This document shows positions 15,808 through 25,998 of a DNA stretch of 64,000 bases, one piece after another (position 1 is the stretch's first letter; every line of letters begins with the position of its first letter). Source of the stretch: Mesobacillus harenae. GTDB lineage: Bacteria > Bacillota > Bacilli > Bacillales > Cytobacillaceae. The notes under the pieces were generated by a model. The model was not told where the DNA came from. It saw only the letters and a list, made by a program, of their open reading frames with translations, and made no database searches. Made by a program: the position numbers and the translations under genes. The stretch lies in NCBI RefSeq assembly GCF_013343715.1, contig NZ_JABUNR010000012.1:124001-188000 (forward strand). Direction: 5' to 3'.

Positions 15808-18020
15808 TGGGAAAGAAACAACCAAATATGAATTTTGGAGCAGCGATATTATTTGTAATATTCAGCCTGCTCTTTTTTGTCTTAATTTATAGGTTTATTA
15901 GTATACAGGTAACTGGAGAAGCGGCAGGACAAGCACTCGCAGCCAGGGCAGAATTAAAGTATGAAAAGAATCGTATTATTGACGCAGCGCGGGGTACAAT
16001 CTTTGATCAAAAGGGAGAAATAATTGCTCAGGACACAGCGGCATACACTCTAGTTGCTATCCTGGATGAATCTGTTACGGTGAGTAAAGAAAACCCCAAG
16101 CATGTAGCCGAACCGGAAAAGACGGCCAAGATGCTTGCTGAGCATATCGATATGGCAGAAAGTGAAATTTATAACAGGCTAACGACAGAAGGCAGGTTTC
16201 AGATTGAGTTTGGGAAAGCTGGACGGGACATTTCTCATCAGGTTAAAAGGGAAATAGAAAACCTGAAGCTGCCGGGAATAACGTTTATCAAAGATACAAA
16301 GAGATTTTATCCGAATGGTGTGTTCTCTTCCCATTTAGTCGGCTTTGTAGAAAAATCCGAAAATAGTGAAGGGAAAGAAAATGAAACTGGCAAATTAGGG
16401 CTAGAAAAAACATTAAATAACCAGTTGACTGGAAAAGACGGTTCACTCACTTTTGACAGTGACTTTTGGGGGTTTTTACTGCCAAGTGCTGAAAAGGATA
16501 TTACCCCGGCACAGCACGGTAATGATGTTTATTTAACGATCGATAAAAAAATCCAAACTTTTTTAGAGGATGCGATCAACAAGGTTGATAATGAATACAA
16601 ACCGAAAAAGATTGTTGCCATTGTGGCTGATCCGAAAACAGGTGATATTTTAGGAATGGGCCAGCGCCCAACCTTTCATCCAAAAACAAAGGAAGGCCTC
16701 GATGCAACCTGGCACAATGAGGCAGTTGAAAATTCGTTTGAACCTGGTTCAACAATGAAGATTTTCACCCTTGCGGCGGCTGTTGAGGATAAGGTATTTA
16801 ATCCAAATGAATTATATAAGTCCGGAACGTATCGAGTTACCGAAAAGTCAAGCTCTATAGGGGATCATAATAGTGGGAGAGGCTGGGGACCAATCTCTTA
16901 TCTTGAAGGGATCCAGCGATCTTCCAATGTTGCTGTTGCAAGGCTTGTAAGTGAAAAAATTGGCTTTGAATCATTCAGAGAGCATTTAGATGCTTTTGGC
17001 TTTGGAAAACAAACAGGAATTGAGCTTGAAAATGAAGCGACCGGAAAAATCCTATATGATTGGCCAATTGAAAAAATCACAACTTCATACGGACAAGGCT
17101 CTACTGTAACCGCAATGCAGCTTGTTCAGGCTGCAACTGCAGTGGCAAACGATGGGAAGATGATGAAGCCGAGGATAATAGATAAGATTGTGAATTCAAA
17201 CACCGGTGATATCATAGAGCAGAAAGACCCGGTTGTTGCAGGACAGCCAATATCAGCCGAAACGGCGAAAGAAGTAAGAGAGGTCCTTGAAACGGTTGTA
17301 ACATCACCTAAAGGTACCGGGTTTGAACGTTATAATATCGAGGGATATAATGTCGCTGGGAAAACAGGCACCGCCAACATTACAGGCGGAAGTAAATATT
17401 TGACTGGAGCTCAGGATTATCTATTTTCATTTTTGGGGATGGCTCCTACAGATGATCCAGAATTAATCGTTTATGTGGCAGTACAGCAGCCTCAAATTGA
17501 TCATTATTCAGAGGGTTCCGTCCCGGTTTCAATGATTTTTAATACTGTAATGAAAAGCAGTCTGCAGTATTTAAATATCAAGCCTACCCAGCTGGAGAAA
17601 GCGGATGCCGGAAAGGTTCCAGATTACAGAGAATCAACTGTTGATGATGCTGTTAAGGATATCCAATCTAAAGGATTTACACCTATTGTCCTAGGTAATG
17701 GCAGCAAAGTAATTAAACAGCTGCCAGCAGCAGACTCAACTGTACTAGAAGGCGAAAAGATATTAATCATGACTGAAGGCAAGACGATTGTACCTGACCT
17801 TACTGGCTGGTCATTAAGGGACGTAATGAAGGTTGCCCAAATTGCTAACCTTAAATTAAATAAGGCGGGCAGCGGTTATGTCGTCAAACAGAATGTCCAA
17901 TCCGGAGGGGTACTAAAGGAAGGAGAGTATCTTATTGTTCAGTTGGAAACACCTCTCGAGCAATTTGAAAAATCACTTGAACCTGAAGGAGAATTAGAAG
18001 AAGACGAAGTGGTCGATTAA
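15807..18020 (+). CDS. pbpB: Penicillin-binding protein 2B (division transpeptidase)
   Basis: A 737-residue class B PBP that crosslinks septal peptidoglycan. An N-terminal transmembrane anchor (about residues 10-30) is followed by a dimerisation domain, the transpeptidase domain with nucleophile Ser315 in STMK, SSN, and KTG at Lys519, then two C-terminal PASTA repeats (from about 600 and 660). The SEDS partner in division is FtsW, which is not in this window. It is coupled to ftsL by a one-base overlap. Confidence 0.95.
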   Translation: MGKKQPNMNFGAAILFVIFSLLFFVLIYRFISIQVTGEAAGQALAARAELKYEKNRIIDAARGTIFDQKGEIIAQDTAAYTLVAILDESVTVSKENPKHVAEPEKTAKMLAEHIDMAESEIYNRLTTEGRFQIEFGKAGRDISHQVKREIENLKLPGITFIKDTKRFYPNGVFSSHLVGFVEKSENSEGKENETGKLGLEKTLNNQLTGKDGSLTFDSDFWGFLLPSAEKDITPAQHGNDVYLTIDKKIQTFLEDAINKVDNEYKPKKIVAIVADPKTGDILGMGQRPTFHPKTKEGLDATWHNEAVENSFEPGSTMKIFTLAAAVEDKVFNPNELYKSGTYRVTEKSSSIGDHNSGRGWGPISYLEGIQRSSNVAVARLVSEKIGFESFREHLDAFGFGKQTGIELENEATGKILYDWPIEKITTSYGQGSTVTAMQLVQAATAVANDGKMMKPRIIDKIVNSNTGDIIEQKDPVVAGQPISAETAKEVREVLETVVTSPKGTGFERYNIEGYNVAGKTGTANITGGSKYLTGAQDYLFSFLGMAPTDDPELIVYVAVQQPQIDHYSEGSVPVSMIFNTVMKSSLQYLNIKPTQLEKADAGKVPDYRESTVDDAVKDIQSKGFTPIVLGNGSKVIKQLPAADSTVLEGEKILIMTEGKTIVPDLTGWSLRDVMKVAQIANLKLNKAGSGYVVKQNVQSGGVLKEGEYLIVQLETPLEQFEKSLEPEGELEEDEVVD

Positions 18021-18245
18021 ACATTGCAATGAAGATATTGCAGAATGAAAGTTATATTCAATAATGTACAAGCATATATTGGAACGAGCCAGATAAAACT
18101 TTTCGGTTTTTTGGCGAAATGAGGAGCTGCGGCTGCTTGAGAATAAAAGGTATTTTCTTTTAGGCTCTGGCATTTGCAGCTTTTTGTTTAATCGGGATCC
18201 GTTCAAGAAGGATCACCGATAAAGAAAGGGAGGTTCGTTCTAATT

Positions 18246-20165
18246 ATGCGTGTTTCAAATGTGACAGTTCGAAAACGGCTAACCCTGGTTTTATTGGTAG
18301 GGATTCTCGTTTTTTTTATTATCGACATCCGACTTGGTTATGTTCAATTCATATTAGGAAATGAATTGACTGGAAAGGCAAGAGACTCATGGAGCCGGAA
18401 TATTCCATTTGAGCCAAAACGGGGGGAGATCGTAGACAAGAATGGAGTTCCGCTAGCTACAAATATCAGTGCCCCAACAGTTTACGTTGTACCTCGACAG
18501 GTTGAAGACCCTGAAAAGACTGCAGAAGCGCTATCTGCTTCTTTAAATATGCAAAAAGAAAAAGCATATGAGTATGTCACAAAAAATTCATCAATTGTAA
18601 GAATCAATGAAGGCAGGAAAATTTCACATGAGAAGGCGAAGGAAGTAAGGGCCCTTGAGTTAAAAGGAGTATACATTGGAGAGGATTCAAAACGCCATTA
18701 TCCATTTGGCAGCTATTTATCCCATGTACTTGGGTTTGCAGGAATCGACAATCAGGGCTTAATGGGACTGGAGCTTTTTTATGATAAAGAATTGAGCGGT
18801 TCTGAAGGATCAGTGAAATTTTATGCTAATGCAAAGGGGCAGCGCATGAATGATATGGCTGATGATTATCAGCCTCCTGAAAACGGGTATGATTTAAGAT
18901 TGACGATTGACAGCAAAGTCCAGACAATCATAGAGAGAGAATTGGACATTGCTGAAGCAAAATATGATCCTGACGGCCTTATTGCAATTGCTATGGACCC
19001 GAATAACGGTGAAATTCTTGCCATGTCAAGCCGGCCTGGTTTTGATCCGGCAAATTTTCAAAATGTTCCTCAGGAAGTTTATAATCGTAATTTGCCAGTG
19101 TGGAGTACATACGAACCTGGTTCTACCTTCAAAATCATTACGCTGGCTGCCGCTCTTGAGGAAGGAAAAGTAGATTTGGAAAATGATCAATTCCATGATC
19201 CAGGCCATGTAGAAGTTGGAGGCTCTCGTCTCCGCTGCTGGAAAAAGGGAGGGCACGGGACCCAAAACTTTCTTGAAGTAGTCCAAAATTCATGCAACCC
19301 AGGGTTTGTGGAGTTAGGTGAACGGTTAGGGAAGGAAACACTGTTTAAGTATATTAAAGATTTTGGATTCGGACAGAAAACAGGAATCGATCTACAGGGT
19401 GAAGGAAAAGGGATTATGTTTAATTTAGAAAGAGTAGGTCCAGTCGAGCAGGCTACTACCGCATTTGGCCAAGGGGTATCGGTAACGCCGATTCAGCAGG
19501 TAACGGCTGTAGCAGCTGCGGTTAATGGAGGGATTTTGTATACTCCCTATATTGCCAAGGAATTAATTGACCCCCGGACAGGCCAGGTAGTTATGAGTAA
19601 AAACCCTGAGGAAAAACGCAGGGTTATTTCAGAGGAAACTTCAAAAAAAATCCGCTATACATTAGAAAGCGTGGTTGCTCAAGGGACAGGGAAAAATGCG
19701 TTTGTTGAATCATATCGGGTCGGTGGGAAAACCGGAACAGCACAAAAAGCGAAAGACGGCAGATATCTTGAGAATAACCATATCGTATCCTTTATAGGCT
19801 TTGCACCTGCAGACGACCCGCAAATTGTAGTCTACATTGCTGTAGACAATCCAAAAGGTACGGTTCAGTTTGGTGGTGTGGTGGCAGCCCCGATTGTTGG
19901 AAACATAATGGAAGACAGCCTGAGAGCCTTAGGGGTGGCCCCAAGAAAGGATCAAATCGAAAAAGAACTGACTTGGCTGGACACACCAATGATGGAAGTA
20001 CCAGATCTGATTGGTATGGAAAAAAAGGAACTTCAACAACAATTGATCAATTTGAGGCTTGATGTTAGCGGAGAAGGGAATACAGTTGTTAAGCAGGCCC
20101 CTTCCCCTGGAACGAAAATTAAAGAAGGTTCTATTATCAGGATCTATATGAACGAAGGCGATTAA
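18246..20165 (+). CDS. spoVD: Stage V sporulation protein D (sporulation-specific PBP)
   Basis: A 639-residue class B PBP that works with SpoVE to build spore cortex peptidoglycan. It shows an N-terminal membrane anchor (about residues 12-30), dimerisation domain, transpeptidase domain with nucleophile Ser293 in STFK, a KTG box in GGKTGTAQ, and a single C-terminal PASTA repeat. The start is ATG 18246 with GGGAGG 12 bases upstream, a rather wide spacing. It lies 225 bases behind pbpB; SpoVD genes normally have a SigmaE promoter here, but I could not identify a convincing one. A terminator follows. Confidence 0.94.
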   Translation: MRVSNVTVRKRLTLVLLVGILVFFIIDIRLGYVQFILGNELTGKARDSWSRNIPFEPKRGEIVDKNGVPLATNISAPTVYVVPRQVEDPEKTAEALSASLNMQKEKAYEYVTKNSSIVRINEGRKISHEKAKEVRALELKGVYIGEDSKRHYPFGSYLSHVLGFAGIDNQGLMGLELFYDKELSGSEGSVKFYANAKGQRMNDMADDYQPPENGYDLRLTIDSKVQTIIERELDIAEAKYDPDGLIAIAMDPNNGEILAMSSRPGFDPANFQNVPQEVYNRNLPVWSTYEPGSTFKIITLAAALEEGKVDLENDQFHDPGHVEVGGSRLRCWKKGGHGTQNFLEVVQNSCNPGFVELGERLGKETLFKYIKDFGFGQKTGIDLQGEGKGIMFNLERVGPVEQATTAFGQGVSVTPIQQVTAVAAAVNGGILYTPYIAKELIDPRTGQVVMSKNPEEKRRVISEETSKKIRYTLESVVAQGTGKNAFVESYRVGGKTGTAQKAKDGRYLENNHIVSFIGFAPADDPQIVVYIAVDNPKGTVQFGGVVAAPIVGNIMEDSLRALGVAPRKDQIEKELTWLDTPMMEVPDLIGMEKKELQQQLINLRLDVSGEGNTVVKQAPSPGTKIKEGSIIRIYMNEGD

Positions 20166-20171
20166 CTGCTG

Positions 20172-20207
20172 GGGCGGCTTAGGATTAGATATCCGCCGCC
20201 CATTTTT
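20172..20207 (+). terminator. Terminator after spoVD
   Basis: GGGCGGC (20172-20178) pairs with GCCGCCC (20195-20201), extended inside by GGAT/ATCC, and is followed by five T. It separates spoVD from the murE promoter. Confidence 0.85.
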
Positions 20208-20242
20208 GTGTTTGTTGAAAATCAAAATGGCGAATTCCTTTG

Positions 20243-20271
20243 TTTTCATGTAAAATAATAAGCGCTATAAT
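20243..20271 (+). promoter_or_regulatory. Probable SigA promoter of murE
   Basis: TATAAT at 20266-20271 is preceded by TTTTCA with a 17-base spacer. The -10 box is perfect and the -35 box weak. It sits after the spoVD terminator and about 110 bases before murE, so cell wall synthesis genes can be expressed apart from spoVD. Confidence 0.6.
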
Positions 20272-20378
20272 GTTTTTTCTGATAGTATATAAATTTAATT
20301 ATAGGGAAAATAACAGTCAGTGGTTACGAAGCTGACATATTTGTTTATGCTTTTCTTTTTTGAGAGGATTGGTTGATA

Positions 20379-21839
20379 ATGAAGTTACTAGAATTGCTTG
20401 AGCACTTACATCCTTTCGTTGACTATAAGGGTGAAGACCCCGAGATTACGTCAATTGAAAATGATAATAGAACGGTAATACCGGGCAGTTTATTCATCTG
20501 CATTAAAGGTTATACAGTAGATGGTCATGATTTTGCTGATTCAGCAGTAAAAAATGGCGCTGCAGCAGTAATTGCTGAACGAGAGCTTTCTTTAAATGTG
20601 CCTGTTATAGTTGTTAGAGATACGGTTAGAACCATGGCTGTGCTTGCGGATGCCTTTTATGGTCAGCCGAGCCACAGTCTCCACATGATTGGAATCACCG
20701 GTACTAATGGCAAGACGACCACAAGCCATTTAATAGACAAAATTTTAATGGATTCAGGGATAAAAACGGGGCTTATTGGTACGATGTACACTAAAATAGG
20801 AAACCACACTTATGAAGTCCAAAATACTACACCCGAAAGCCTTAAGCTGCAGAAAACACTTAAACAAATGGTTGATGAAAAGGTATCTTCTGTGGTAATG
20901 GAGGTTTCTTCCCATGCCCTTGCATATGGCCGGGTGCATGGCACTGACTATAATGTAGCCGTGTTTACCAACCTTACCCAGGACCACCTTGACTACCATA
21001 AAACGATGGACGAATACCGCAAAGCAAAGGGTCTTTTATTTGCACAGCTTGGTAATTCATTTTCTCATAAGCATCCGAAGTTCGCTGTTTTGAATGCGGA
21101 CGATCCTGCTAGTGACGAATACCGCCAAATGACATCAGCACATATCCTTACATACGGGATCGACAATGATGCTGATTTTCGGGCAGTTAAAATTAAAATG
21201 ACAGCCAGCGGGACTTCATTTGATCTTGTTTCACCTACTGGTATACAAAAGGTAACCATTCAGTTAATTGGGAAGTTCAGCATTTATAATGTCCTTGCCA
21301 GCGTCAGCGCTGCTTATGTATCAGGAATACCGATAAATCAGGCCTTAGCTTCAGTTGCGAGTGTTCAGGGAGTCTCAGGACGTTTTGAGTTGGTCGATGC
21401 GGGCCAGGATTTTTCTGTGATTGTTGATTATGCCCACACTCCTGACAGTCTTGAAAATGTACTGAAAACTGTTAAACAATTTGCTGAAAAGAAAATCTTT
21501 GTCATCGTCGGCTGCGGCGGGGACAGAGACCGGACCAAAAGGCCACTTATGGCGAAAATTGCATGCGAATATGCTACTGATTCCATTTTTACATCAGATA
21601 ACCCAAGAAGTGAAGATCCTGAACAAATCGTGAGAGACATGGAGGAGGGGGCTTTGGAAGGTCAGTATATAAAAATAATTGACCGTAAGGAAGCGATCAA
21701 GTATGCCGTTAACCGCGCCACTACTGGAGATGTCGTTTTAATTGCCGGTAAGGGGCATGAGACTTACCAGCAAATAGGTGATTATGTTTATGATTTTGAT
21801 GATCGAATAGTTGCCAAACAGGCTATAGAGGAAAAATAA
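20379..21839 (+). CDS. murE: UDP-N-acetylmuramoyl-L-alanyl-D-glutamate--2,6-diaminopimelate ligase
   Basis: A 486-residue Mur ligase that adds the third residue to the peptidoglycan stem peptide with ATP. The P-loop GTNGKT is at residues 108-113. The specificity motif DNPR at 407-410 marks a meso-diaminopimelate-adding enzyme rather than a lysine-adding one. ATG 20379 was chosen over the in-frame TTG at 20373 because the protein then begins MKLLELL as in relatives. It is followed by a small ORF and mraY. Confidence 0.95.
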   Translation: MKLLELLEHLHPFVDYKGEDPEITSIENDNRTVIPGSLFICIKGYTVDGHDFADSAVKNGAAAVIAERELSLNVPVIVVRDTVRTMAVLADAFYGQPSHSLHMIGITGTNGKTTTSHLIDKILMDSGIKTGLIGTMYTKIGNHTYEVQNTTPESLKLQKTLKQMVDEKVSSVVMEVSSHALAYGRVHGTDYNVAVFTNLTQDHLDYHKTMDEYRKAKGLLFAQLGNSFSHKHPKFAVLNADDPASDEYRQMTSAHILTYGIDNDADFRAVKIKMTASGTSFDLVSPTGIQKVTIQLIGKFSIYNVLASVSAAYVSGIPINQALASVASVQGVSGRFELVDAGQDFSVIVDYAHTPDSLENVLKTVKQFAEKKIFVIVGCGGDRDRTKRPLMAKIACEYATDSIFTSDNPRSEDPEQIVRDMEEGALEGQYIKIIDRKEAIKYAVNRATTGDVVLIAGKGHETYQQIGDYVYDFDDRIVAKQAIEEK

Positions 21840-21889
21840 AATAATGCGTTTCACTATGCAAATGACTATTGAAAGGTTTTAAAGAGATA

Positions 21890-22048
21890 ATGAGACTTAT
21901 TTTAAAAACAAAACAAACGGAACTACCATACAAAATAGCACTGCTTTTTTTGGAAGAAAAACTTCTTAATAAATCAGGTGGAACATATGATATACCTGTG
22001 ATGTTTCAAGAAGCTGACCGATTTCTAATCGGGATAGGGGGGGAATAA
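21890..22048 (+). CDS. Small hypothetical protein (52 residues) between murE and mraY
   Basis: An open frame of 52 codons starts [14 protein letters not shown] and ends FLIGIGGE, filling the 210-base space between murE and mraY. I do not recognise it. It is moderately charged, has a leucine-rich helix-like middle ([10 protein letters not shown]) and no membrane segment. Upstream signals are weak: GAAAGG and AAAGAG lie 14 and 4 bases before the ATG. Its last codons GGG-GGG-GAA form the mraY ribosome binding site and its stop ends two bases before the mraY ATG, so translation would be coupled. The position and tight spacing favour a real gene, but there is no homology evidence. Confidence 0.5.
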   Translation: MRLILKTKQTELPYKIALLFLEEKLLNKSGGTYDIPVMFQEADRFLIGIGGE

Positions 22049-22049
22049 A

Positions 22050-23024
22050 ATGCTGGAGCAAGTTATTTTTTTCACAATAATATTAGGCTTTCTCATCACT
22101 GTCTTACTTTCTCCGATTTTTATTCCTTTCTTAAGAAGGTTGAAATTTGGACAAAGCATTCGGGAAGAGGGACCACAGTCACATCAGAAAAAATCAGGAA
22201 CGCCTACTATGGGCGGGATCATGATATTGATCTCAGTAACTATTACGACATTGGTTATGACCGGGAAGTTTTCAGAGCCAACGGTTAAAACTTACTTATT
22301 ATTATTAGCGACACTCGGATTCGGGCTGCTTGGCTTTTTGGATGATTTTATCAAGGTCGCGATGAAACGGAATCTTGGATTAACATCTAAACAGAAATTG
22401 CTCGGACAAATAGTTGTTTCAGTCATTTTTTATCTTATTTTAAAGCAATCAGATTTTTCTACGGTAATAAGTATACCGTTGACAGATATGTCCGTTGATT
22501 TGGGCTGGCTGTATGTTCTGTTCATTATCTTCTGGATGGTTGGATTTTCAAATGCGGTTAATCTGACTGATGGTCTTGACGGACTGGTATCGGGAACAGC
22601 TGCGATTGCATTTGGAGCTTTTGCAGTGCTAGCCTGGAGTCAATCACAATTTGAACTTTCTATTTTTTCTGTTGCAGTTGTGGGAGCTGTACTTGGCTTT
22701 TTAGTCTTTAATGCTCACCCTGCTAAAGTTTTTATGGGTGATACAGGTTCTTTGGCGCTAGGAGGAGCGATTGCTGCAGTGGCCATTCTTACGAAGCTTG
22801 AAATCATCCTTATTATTATCGGAGGCGTTTTTGTTATTGAGACCTTATCGGTAATCCTTCAGGTTATTTCATTCAAGACAACAGGAAAAAGAATCTTCCG
22901 AATGAGTCCGCTCCATCACCATTATGAGCTGATTGGATGGTCTGAATGGCGGGTAGTCGTAACGTTTTGGACAGTAGGCTTGCTGTTTGCTGTACTTGGA
23001 ATTTACATTGAGGTGTGGTTGTAA
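22050..23024 (+). CDS. mraY: Phospho-N-acetylmuramoyl-pentapeptide-transferase
   Basis: A 324-residue polytopic membrane enzyme that transfers phospho-MurNAc-pentapeptide to undecaprenyl phosphate, giving lipid I. About ten hydrophobic segments are visible. The conserved motifs are present: the cytoplasmic loop GTPTMGG, the Asp-rich FLDDFIK motif, [12 protein letters not shown], and the HHHYELIGW signature near the C-terminus. ATG 22050 is preceded by a run of seven G. It is immediately followed by murD, whose ATG begins two bases after the mraY stop. Confidence 0.96.
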   Translation: MLEQVIFFTIILGFLITVLLSPIFIPFLRRLKFGQSIREEGPQSHQKKSGTPTMGGIMILISVTITTLVMTGKFSEPTVKTYLLLLATLGFGLLGFLDDFIKVAMKRNLGLTSKQKLLGQIVVSVIFYLILKQSDFSTVISIPLTDMSVDLGWLYVLFIIFWMVGFSNAVNLTDGLDGLVSGTAAIAFGAFAVLAWSQSQFELSIFSVAVVGAVLGFLVFNAHPAKVFMGDTGSLALGGAIAAVAILTKLEIILIIIGGVFVIETLSVILQVISFKTTGKRIFRMSPLHHHYELIGWSEWRVVVTFWTVGLLFAVLGIYIEVWL

Positions 23025-23025
23025 A

Positions 23026-24378
23026 ATGAAACAGATTAACGAGTATAAACATAAAAAAATACTGGTCTTAGGGCTAGCAAAAAGCGGCGTAAGCGCCGCT
23101 TCTTTATTACATAAACTTGGAGCATTCGTTACTGTAAATGATAAAAAGCCGCTTTCTGAAAATCCAGAAGCGCAAGGATTGTTAGAGCATGGCATCACTG
23201 TAATTTGTGGCTCGCATCCGGTTGAACTGCTCGATGATGGCTTTGAGTTAATTGTCAAAAATCCCGGAATACCCTACTTCAATCCTATGATTGAGGCTGC
23301 AGTGGAAAAAGGGATTCCAGTCATTACAGAAATTGAATTGGCTTACCAGATATCTGAAGCTCCTTTTATTGGAATAACAGGGACTAATGGAAAAACAACA
23401 ACTACTACTCTGTTGTTTGAGATGCTGGCTAGCGCAGAAAAACATCCTTTAATCGCAGGGAACATCGGTACCGTCGCAGCAGATGTTGCTCAAGAGGCAG
23501 GACCTGGAAATTGGATCGTAACTGAGCTTTCCTCATTTCAACTGATGGGTGTTTCTTCTTTTAAACCAAAAATTGCGATCATTACAAACTTATATGATGC
23601 TCACTTGGATTATCACCAAACAAAAGAGGGCTATGTCAGCGCGAAAGCGAACATTACAAAAAACCAGACAGAAGCTGAGTATCTGATTGTAAACGCAGAT
23701 CAGGAAGAAGTTATGAAGATTGCCAGCCAATCTAAAGCCCATATTGTTCCATTCTCTGTTAATAAAGAGCTGAACAGCGGTGCATTTGTTAAAGATGGGT
23801 GGATCATTTTTAATGGGGAACAAATCATTGAAACCGATGCAGTTGCCCTGCCAGGACGGCATAATTTAGAAAATATTTTATCTGCAGTTGCAGCTGCCAT
23901 ACTTTCAGGTGCAAACACTAGGGCTATTTGCGATGTGTTAAGGACTTTCACAGGAGTAAGGCACAGACTTCAATATGTAGACGAAATCTCTGGTCGGAAA
24001 TTCTTTAATGACTCCAAGGCAACAAATATATTAGCTACAAAAAATGCGCTTGCTGCTTTCCACTCACCTGTTGTCCTTCTTGCAGGGGGACTTGACCGGG
24101 GAAATGAATTTGATGAACTAATTCCTGCTTTGGAAAATGTCAAGGTGCTGGTTACCTTTGGACAAACTGCAGATAAGATCGGACAAGCGGGACAACAAGC
24201 AGGAATAAAAACAATTCTGCATGTCGATAATGTTGAAAAAGCCGTTCCTGAAGCATTCAAGCATTCTAAGGCTGGAGATATTATCCTGCTGTCCCCCGCA
24301 TGTGCCAGTTGGGATCAGTACAAAACTTTTGAGGTAAGGGGAGACATGTTTATTGATGCGGTGCATAAGCTTAAGTAA
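23026..24378 (+). CDS. murD: UDP-N-acetylmuramoylalanine--D-glutamate ligase
   Basis: A 450-residue Mur ligase adding D-glutamate to UDP-MurNAc-L-alanine. The ATP P-loop GTNGKT is at residues 119-124 with Lys123, and further family signatures are NDSKATN and [11 protein letters not shown] near the C-terminus. ATG 23026 gives the start [11 protein letters not shown]; an in-frame start inside mraY (22987) was rejected. It is coupled to mraY. Confidence 0.95.
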   Translation: MKQINEYKHKKILVLGLAKSGVSAASLLHKLGAFVTVNDKKPLSENPEAQGLLEHGITVICGSHPVELLDDGFELIVKNPGIPYFNPMIEAAVEKGIPVITEIELAYQISEAPFIGITGTNGKTTTTTLLFEMLASAEKHPLIAGNIGTVAADVAQEAGPGNWIVTELSSFQLMGVSSFKPKIAIITNLYDAHLDYHQTKEGYVSAKANITKNQTEAEYLIVNADQEEVMKIASQSKAHIVPFSVNKELNSGAFVKDGWIIFNGEQIIETDAVALPGRHNLENILSAVAAAILSGANTRAICDVLRTFTGVRHRLQYVDEISGRKFFNDSKATNILATKNALAAFHSPVVLLAGGLDRGNEFDELIPALENVKVLVTFGQTADKIGQAGQQAGIKTILHVDNVEKAVPEAFKHSKAGDIILLSPACASWDQYKTFEVRGDMFIDAVHKLK

Positions 24379-24481
24379 GGGCTTGTCTTTTACCGCGCAT
24401 CTAGTATAACCTCTCAATACCAGCTTGCATTCTGGATATAAGAACGGTACAGCCCAATACTTGCAGCCGAGGTGTGGAGCT

Positions 24482-25582
24482 TTGCCAACAAAAAAAACGA
24501 CTCCTGACTTTATATTAATGATTATTACTTTTTCATTGCTCTGTGTAGGCTTAATCATGGTGTATAGCGCAAGTGCGGTTTGGGCCGAGTACAAATTCGA
24601 CGATTCTTTTTTCTTTGCAAAGCGCCAGATGTTATTTGCCGGGGTTGGAATAATGGCTATGTTTTTTATCATGAATATTGATTATTGGACATGGAGAACG
24701 TGGTCTAAGTTAATCCTGATAATCTGCTTTGTCCTTCTTGTTCTCGTCTTGATTCCAGGTATAGGCAATGTAAGGAATGGTTCAAGAAGCTGGATAGGAG
24801 TCGGAGCATTTTCCGTTCAGCCGTCGGAATTCATGAAGCTGGCAATGATTGCGTTCCTTGCCAAATTTTTATCTGTTAACCAAAAGCTGATTACTTCCTT
24901 CAAAAAGGGACTTGGTCCAGCGCTCCTTCTGGTCTTCACAGCATTCGGGATGATCATGCTTCAGCCGGATCTAGGCACTGGAACTGTAATGGTTGGCACG
25001 TGCGTAGTGATGATATTTATTGCTGGGGCGAGAGTTAGTCACTTTGCAGCATTGGGACTATTAGGAGCGGCCGGGTTTGTCGGGTTAATTTTATCAGCAC
25101 CTTACAGAATAAAACGGATAACTTCGTTTCTTGATCCTTGGGAAGATCCGCTCGGGAGCGGCTTTCAAATTATCCAGTCGCTATATGCGATAGGTCCAGG
25201 CGGTTTATTTGGGTTAGGATTAGGACAGAGTAGGCAAAAATTCTTTTATCTCCCTGAGCCGCAAACCGATTTTATTTTTGCTATTTTAGCTGAAGAACTT
25301 GGTTTTATCGGTGGCTCGTTTGTTTTGCTCTTATTCTCTCTCTTATTATGGAGAGGAATAAGGATCGCCCTCGGTGCTCCTGATTTATATGGCAGTTTCC
25401 TTGCGGTTGGAATTGTGGCTATGATTGCCATACAGGTGATGATCAATATTGGTGTTGTTATTGGCTTAATGCCAGTTACAGGGATTACTCTCCCCTTCCT
25501 GAGTTACGGCGGCTCATCACTAACCTTAATGCTCATGGCTGTTGGAGTGCTCCTAAATATAAGCCGATACTCGAGATATTAA
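24482..25582 (+). CDS. spoVE: SEDS family stage V sporulation protein E
   Basis: A 366-residue SEDS-family glycosyltransferase with about ten transmembrane segments that polymerises lipid II for the spore cortex with SpoVD. Family hallmarks: VYSASAVWA near the N-terminus, QPSEF, QPDLGTG and the C-terminal LPFLSYGGSSL. Very close resemblance to B. subtilis SpoVE in remembered segments, and equal length, point to SpoVE rather than the vegetative FtsW. The start is TTG 24482, seven bases after GAGGTG, giving MPTKKTTPD; an in-frame start at 24425 has no ribosome binding site. Confidence 0.93.
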   Translation: MPTKKTTPDFILMIITFSLLCVGLIMVYSASAVWAEYKFDDSFFFAKRQMLFAGVGIMAMFFIMNIDYWTWRTWSKLILIICFVLLVLVLIPGIGNVRNGSRSWIGVGAFSVQPSEFMKLAMIAFLAKFLSVNQKLITSFKKGLGPALLLVFTAFGMIMLQPDLGTGTVMVGTCVVMIFIAGARVSHFAALGLLGAAGFVGLILSAPYRIKRITSFLDPWEDPLGSGFQIIQSLYAIGPGGLFGLGLGQSRQKFFYLPEPQTDFIFAILAEELGFIGGSFVLLLFSLLLWRGIRIALGAPDLYGSFLAVGIVAMIAIQVMINIGVVIGLMPVTGITLPFLSYGGSSLTLMLMAVGVLLNISRYSRY

Positions 25583-25588
25583 CTAATG

Positions 25589-25614
25589 ACCCTGTCTCAG
25601 GGTTTCTTTTTTTT
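25589..25614 (+). terminator. Terminator after spoVE
   Basis: ACCCTG and CAGGGT form a 6-bp stem with loop TCT, followed by TTC and a run of T. Confidence 0.78.
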
Positions 25615-25998
25615 ATTGCTGATTTTCGTAGGGGGTATTTAATCACTAGCCAAAAATCGCAAACTATATACTGTAACTGGTATTTCTTTGTGAATTGATT
25701 TTGATAATAAAGCAGGCTCTTATCAATCGGCCGATTTCAACGTTTTACGGATGATCTCACTTTTGTTTTAAACAACTGAAAAGGTTATGAGTATAATGAT
25801 AAAAAGTTTTTAAACTGCCAAACATACCAGTGAGCCTTACTTTATTGAAAAATTACATTTTGTTAACAAAATGATTTTCAAGGGTGGTTGGGTTTAGAAT
25901 GTAGTAGAATAGGGTAAAAGCCGGGGAGTGCTTTTCTTTGCTCAAAGCAGCCTTGGCGAATACAAGAATAGAATAAACACTCTTTAAGAGGTGAGAAG
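25615..25998 (+). promoter_or_regulatory. Non-coding region before murG with a promoter and a perfect 18-bp palindrome
   Basis: This 384-base stretch holds no gene. TATAAT at 25792-25797 is preceded by TTAAAC with an 18-base spacer and may be the murG promoter. CATTTTGTTAACAAAATG at 25856-25873 is a perfect 18-bp palindrome without a T-run on either side, so it looks like an operator rather than a terminator. A 12-bp palindrome AATCGGCCGATT lies further upstream (about 25726-25740). None can be tied to a known regulator. Confidence 0.5.

Noticed and set aside
18021..18245. Possible riboswitch or terminator between pbpB and spoVD
   Set aside because: AGCTGC/GCAGCT and GCCAGA/TCTGGC can pair but cross each other, and no known leader motif or convincing SigmaE promoter was found; left unannotated.
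24118..24672. 184-codon minus-strand open frame over murD and spoVE
   Set aside because: It is antisense to two well-supported genes and has no start signals of its own.
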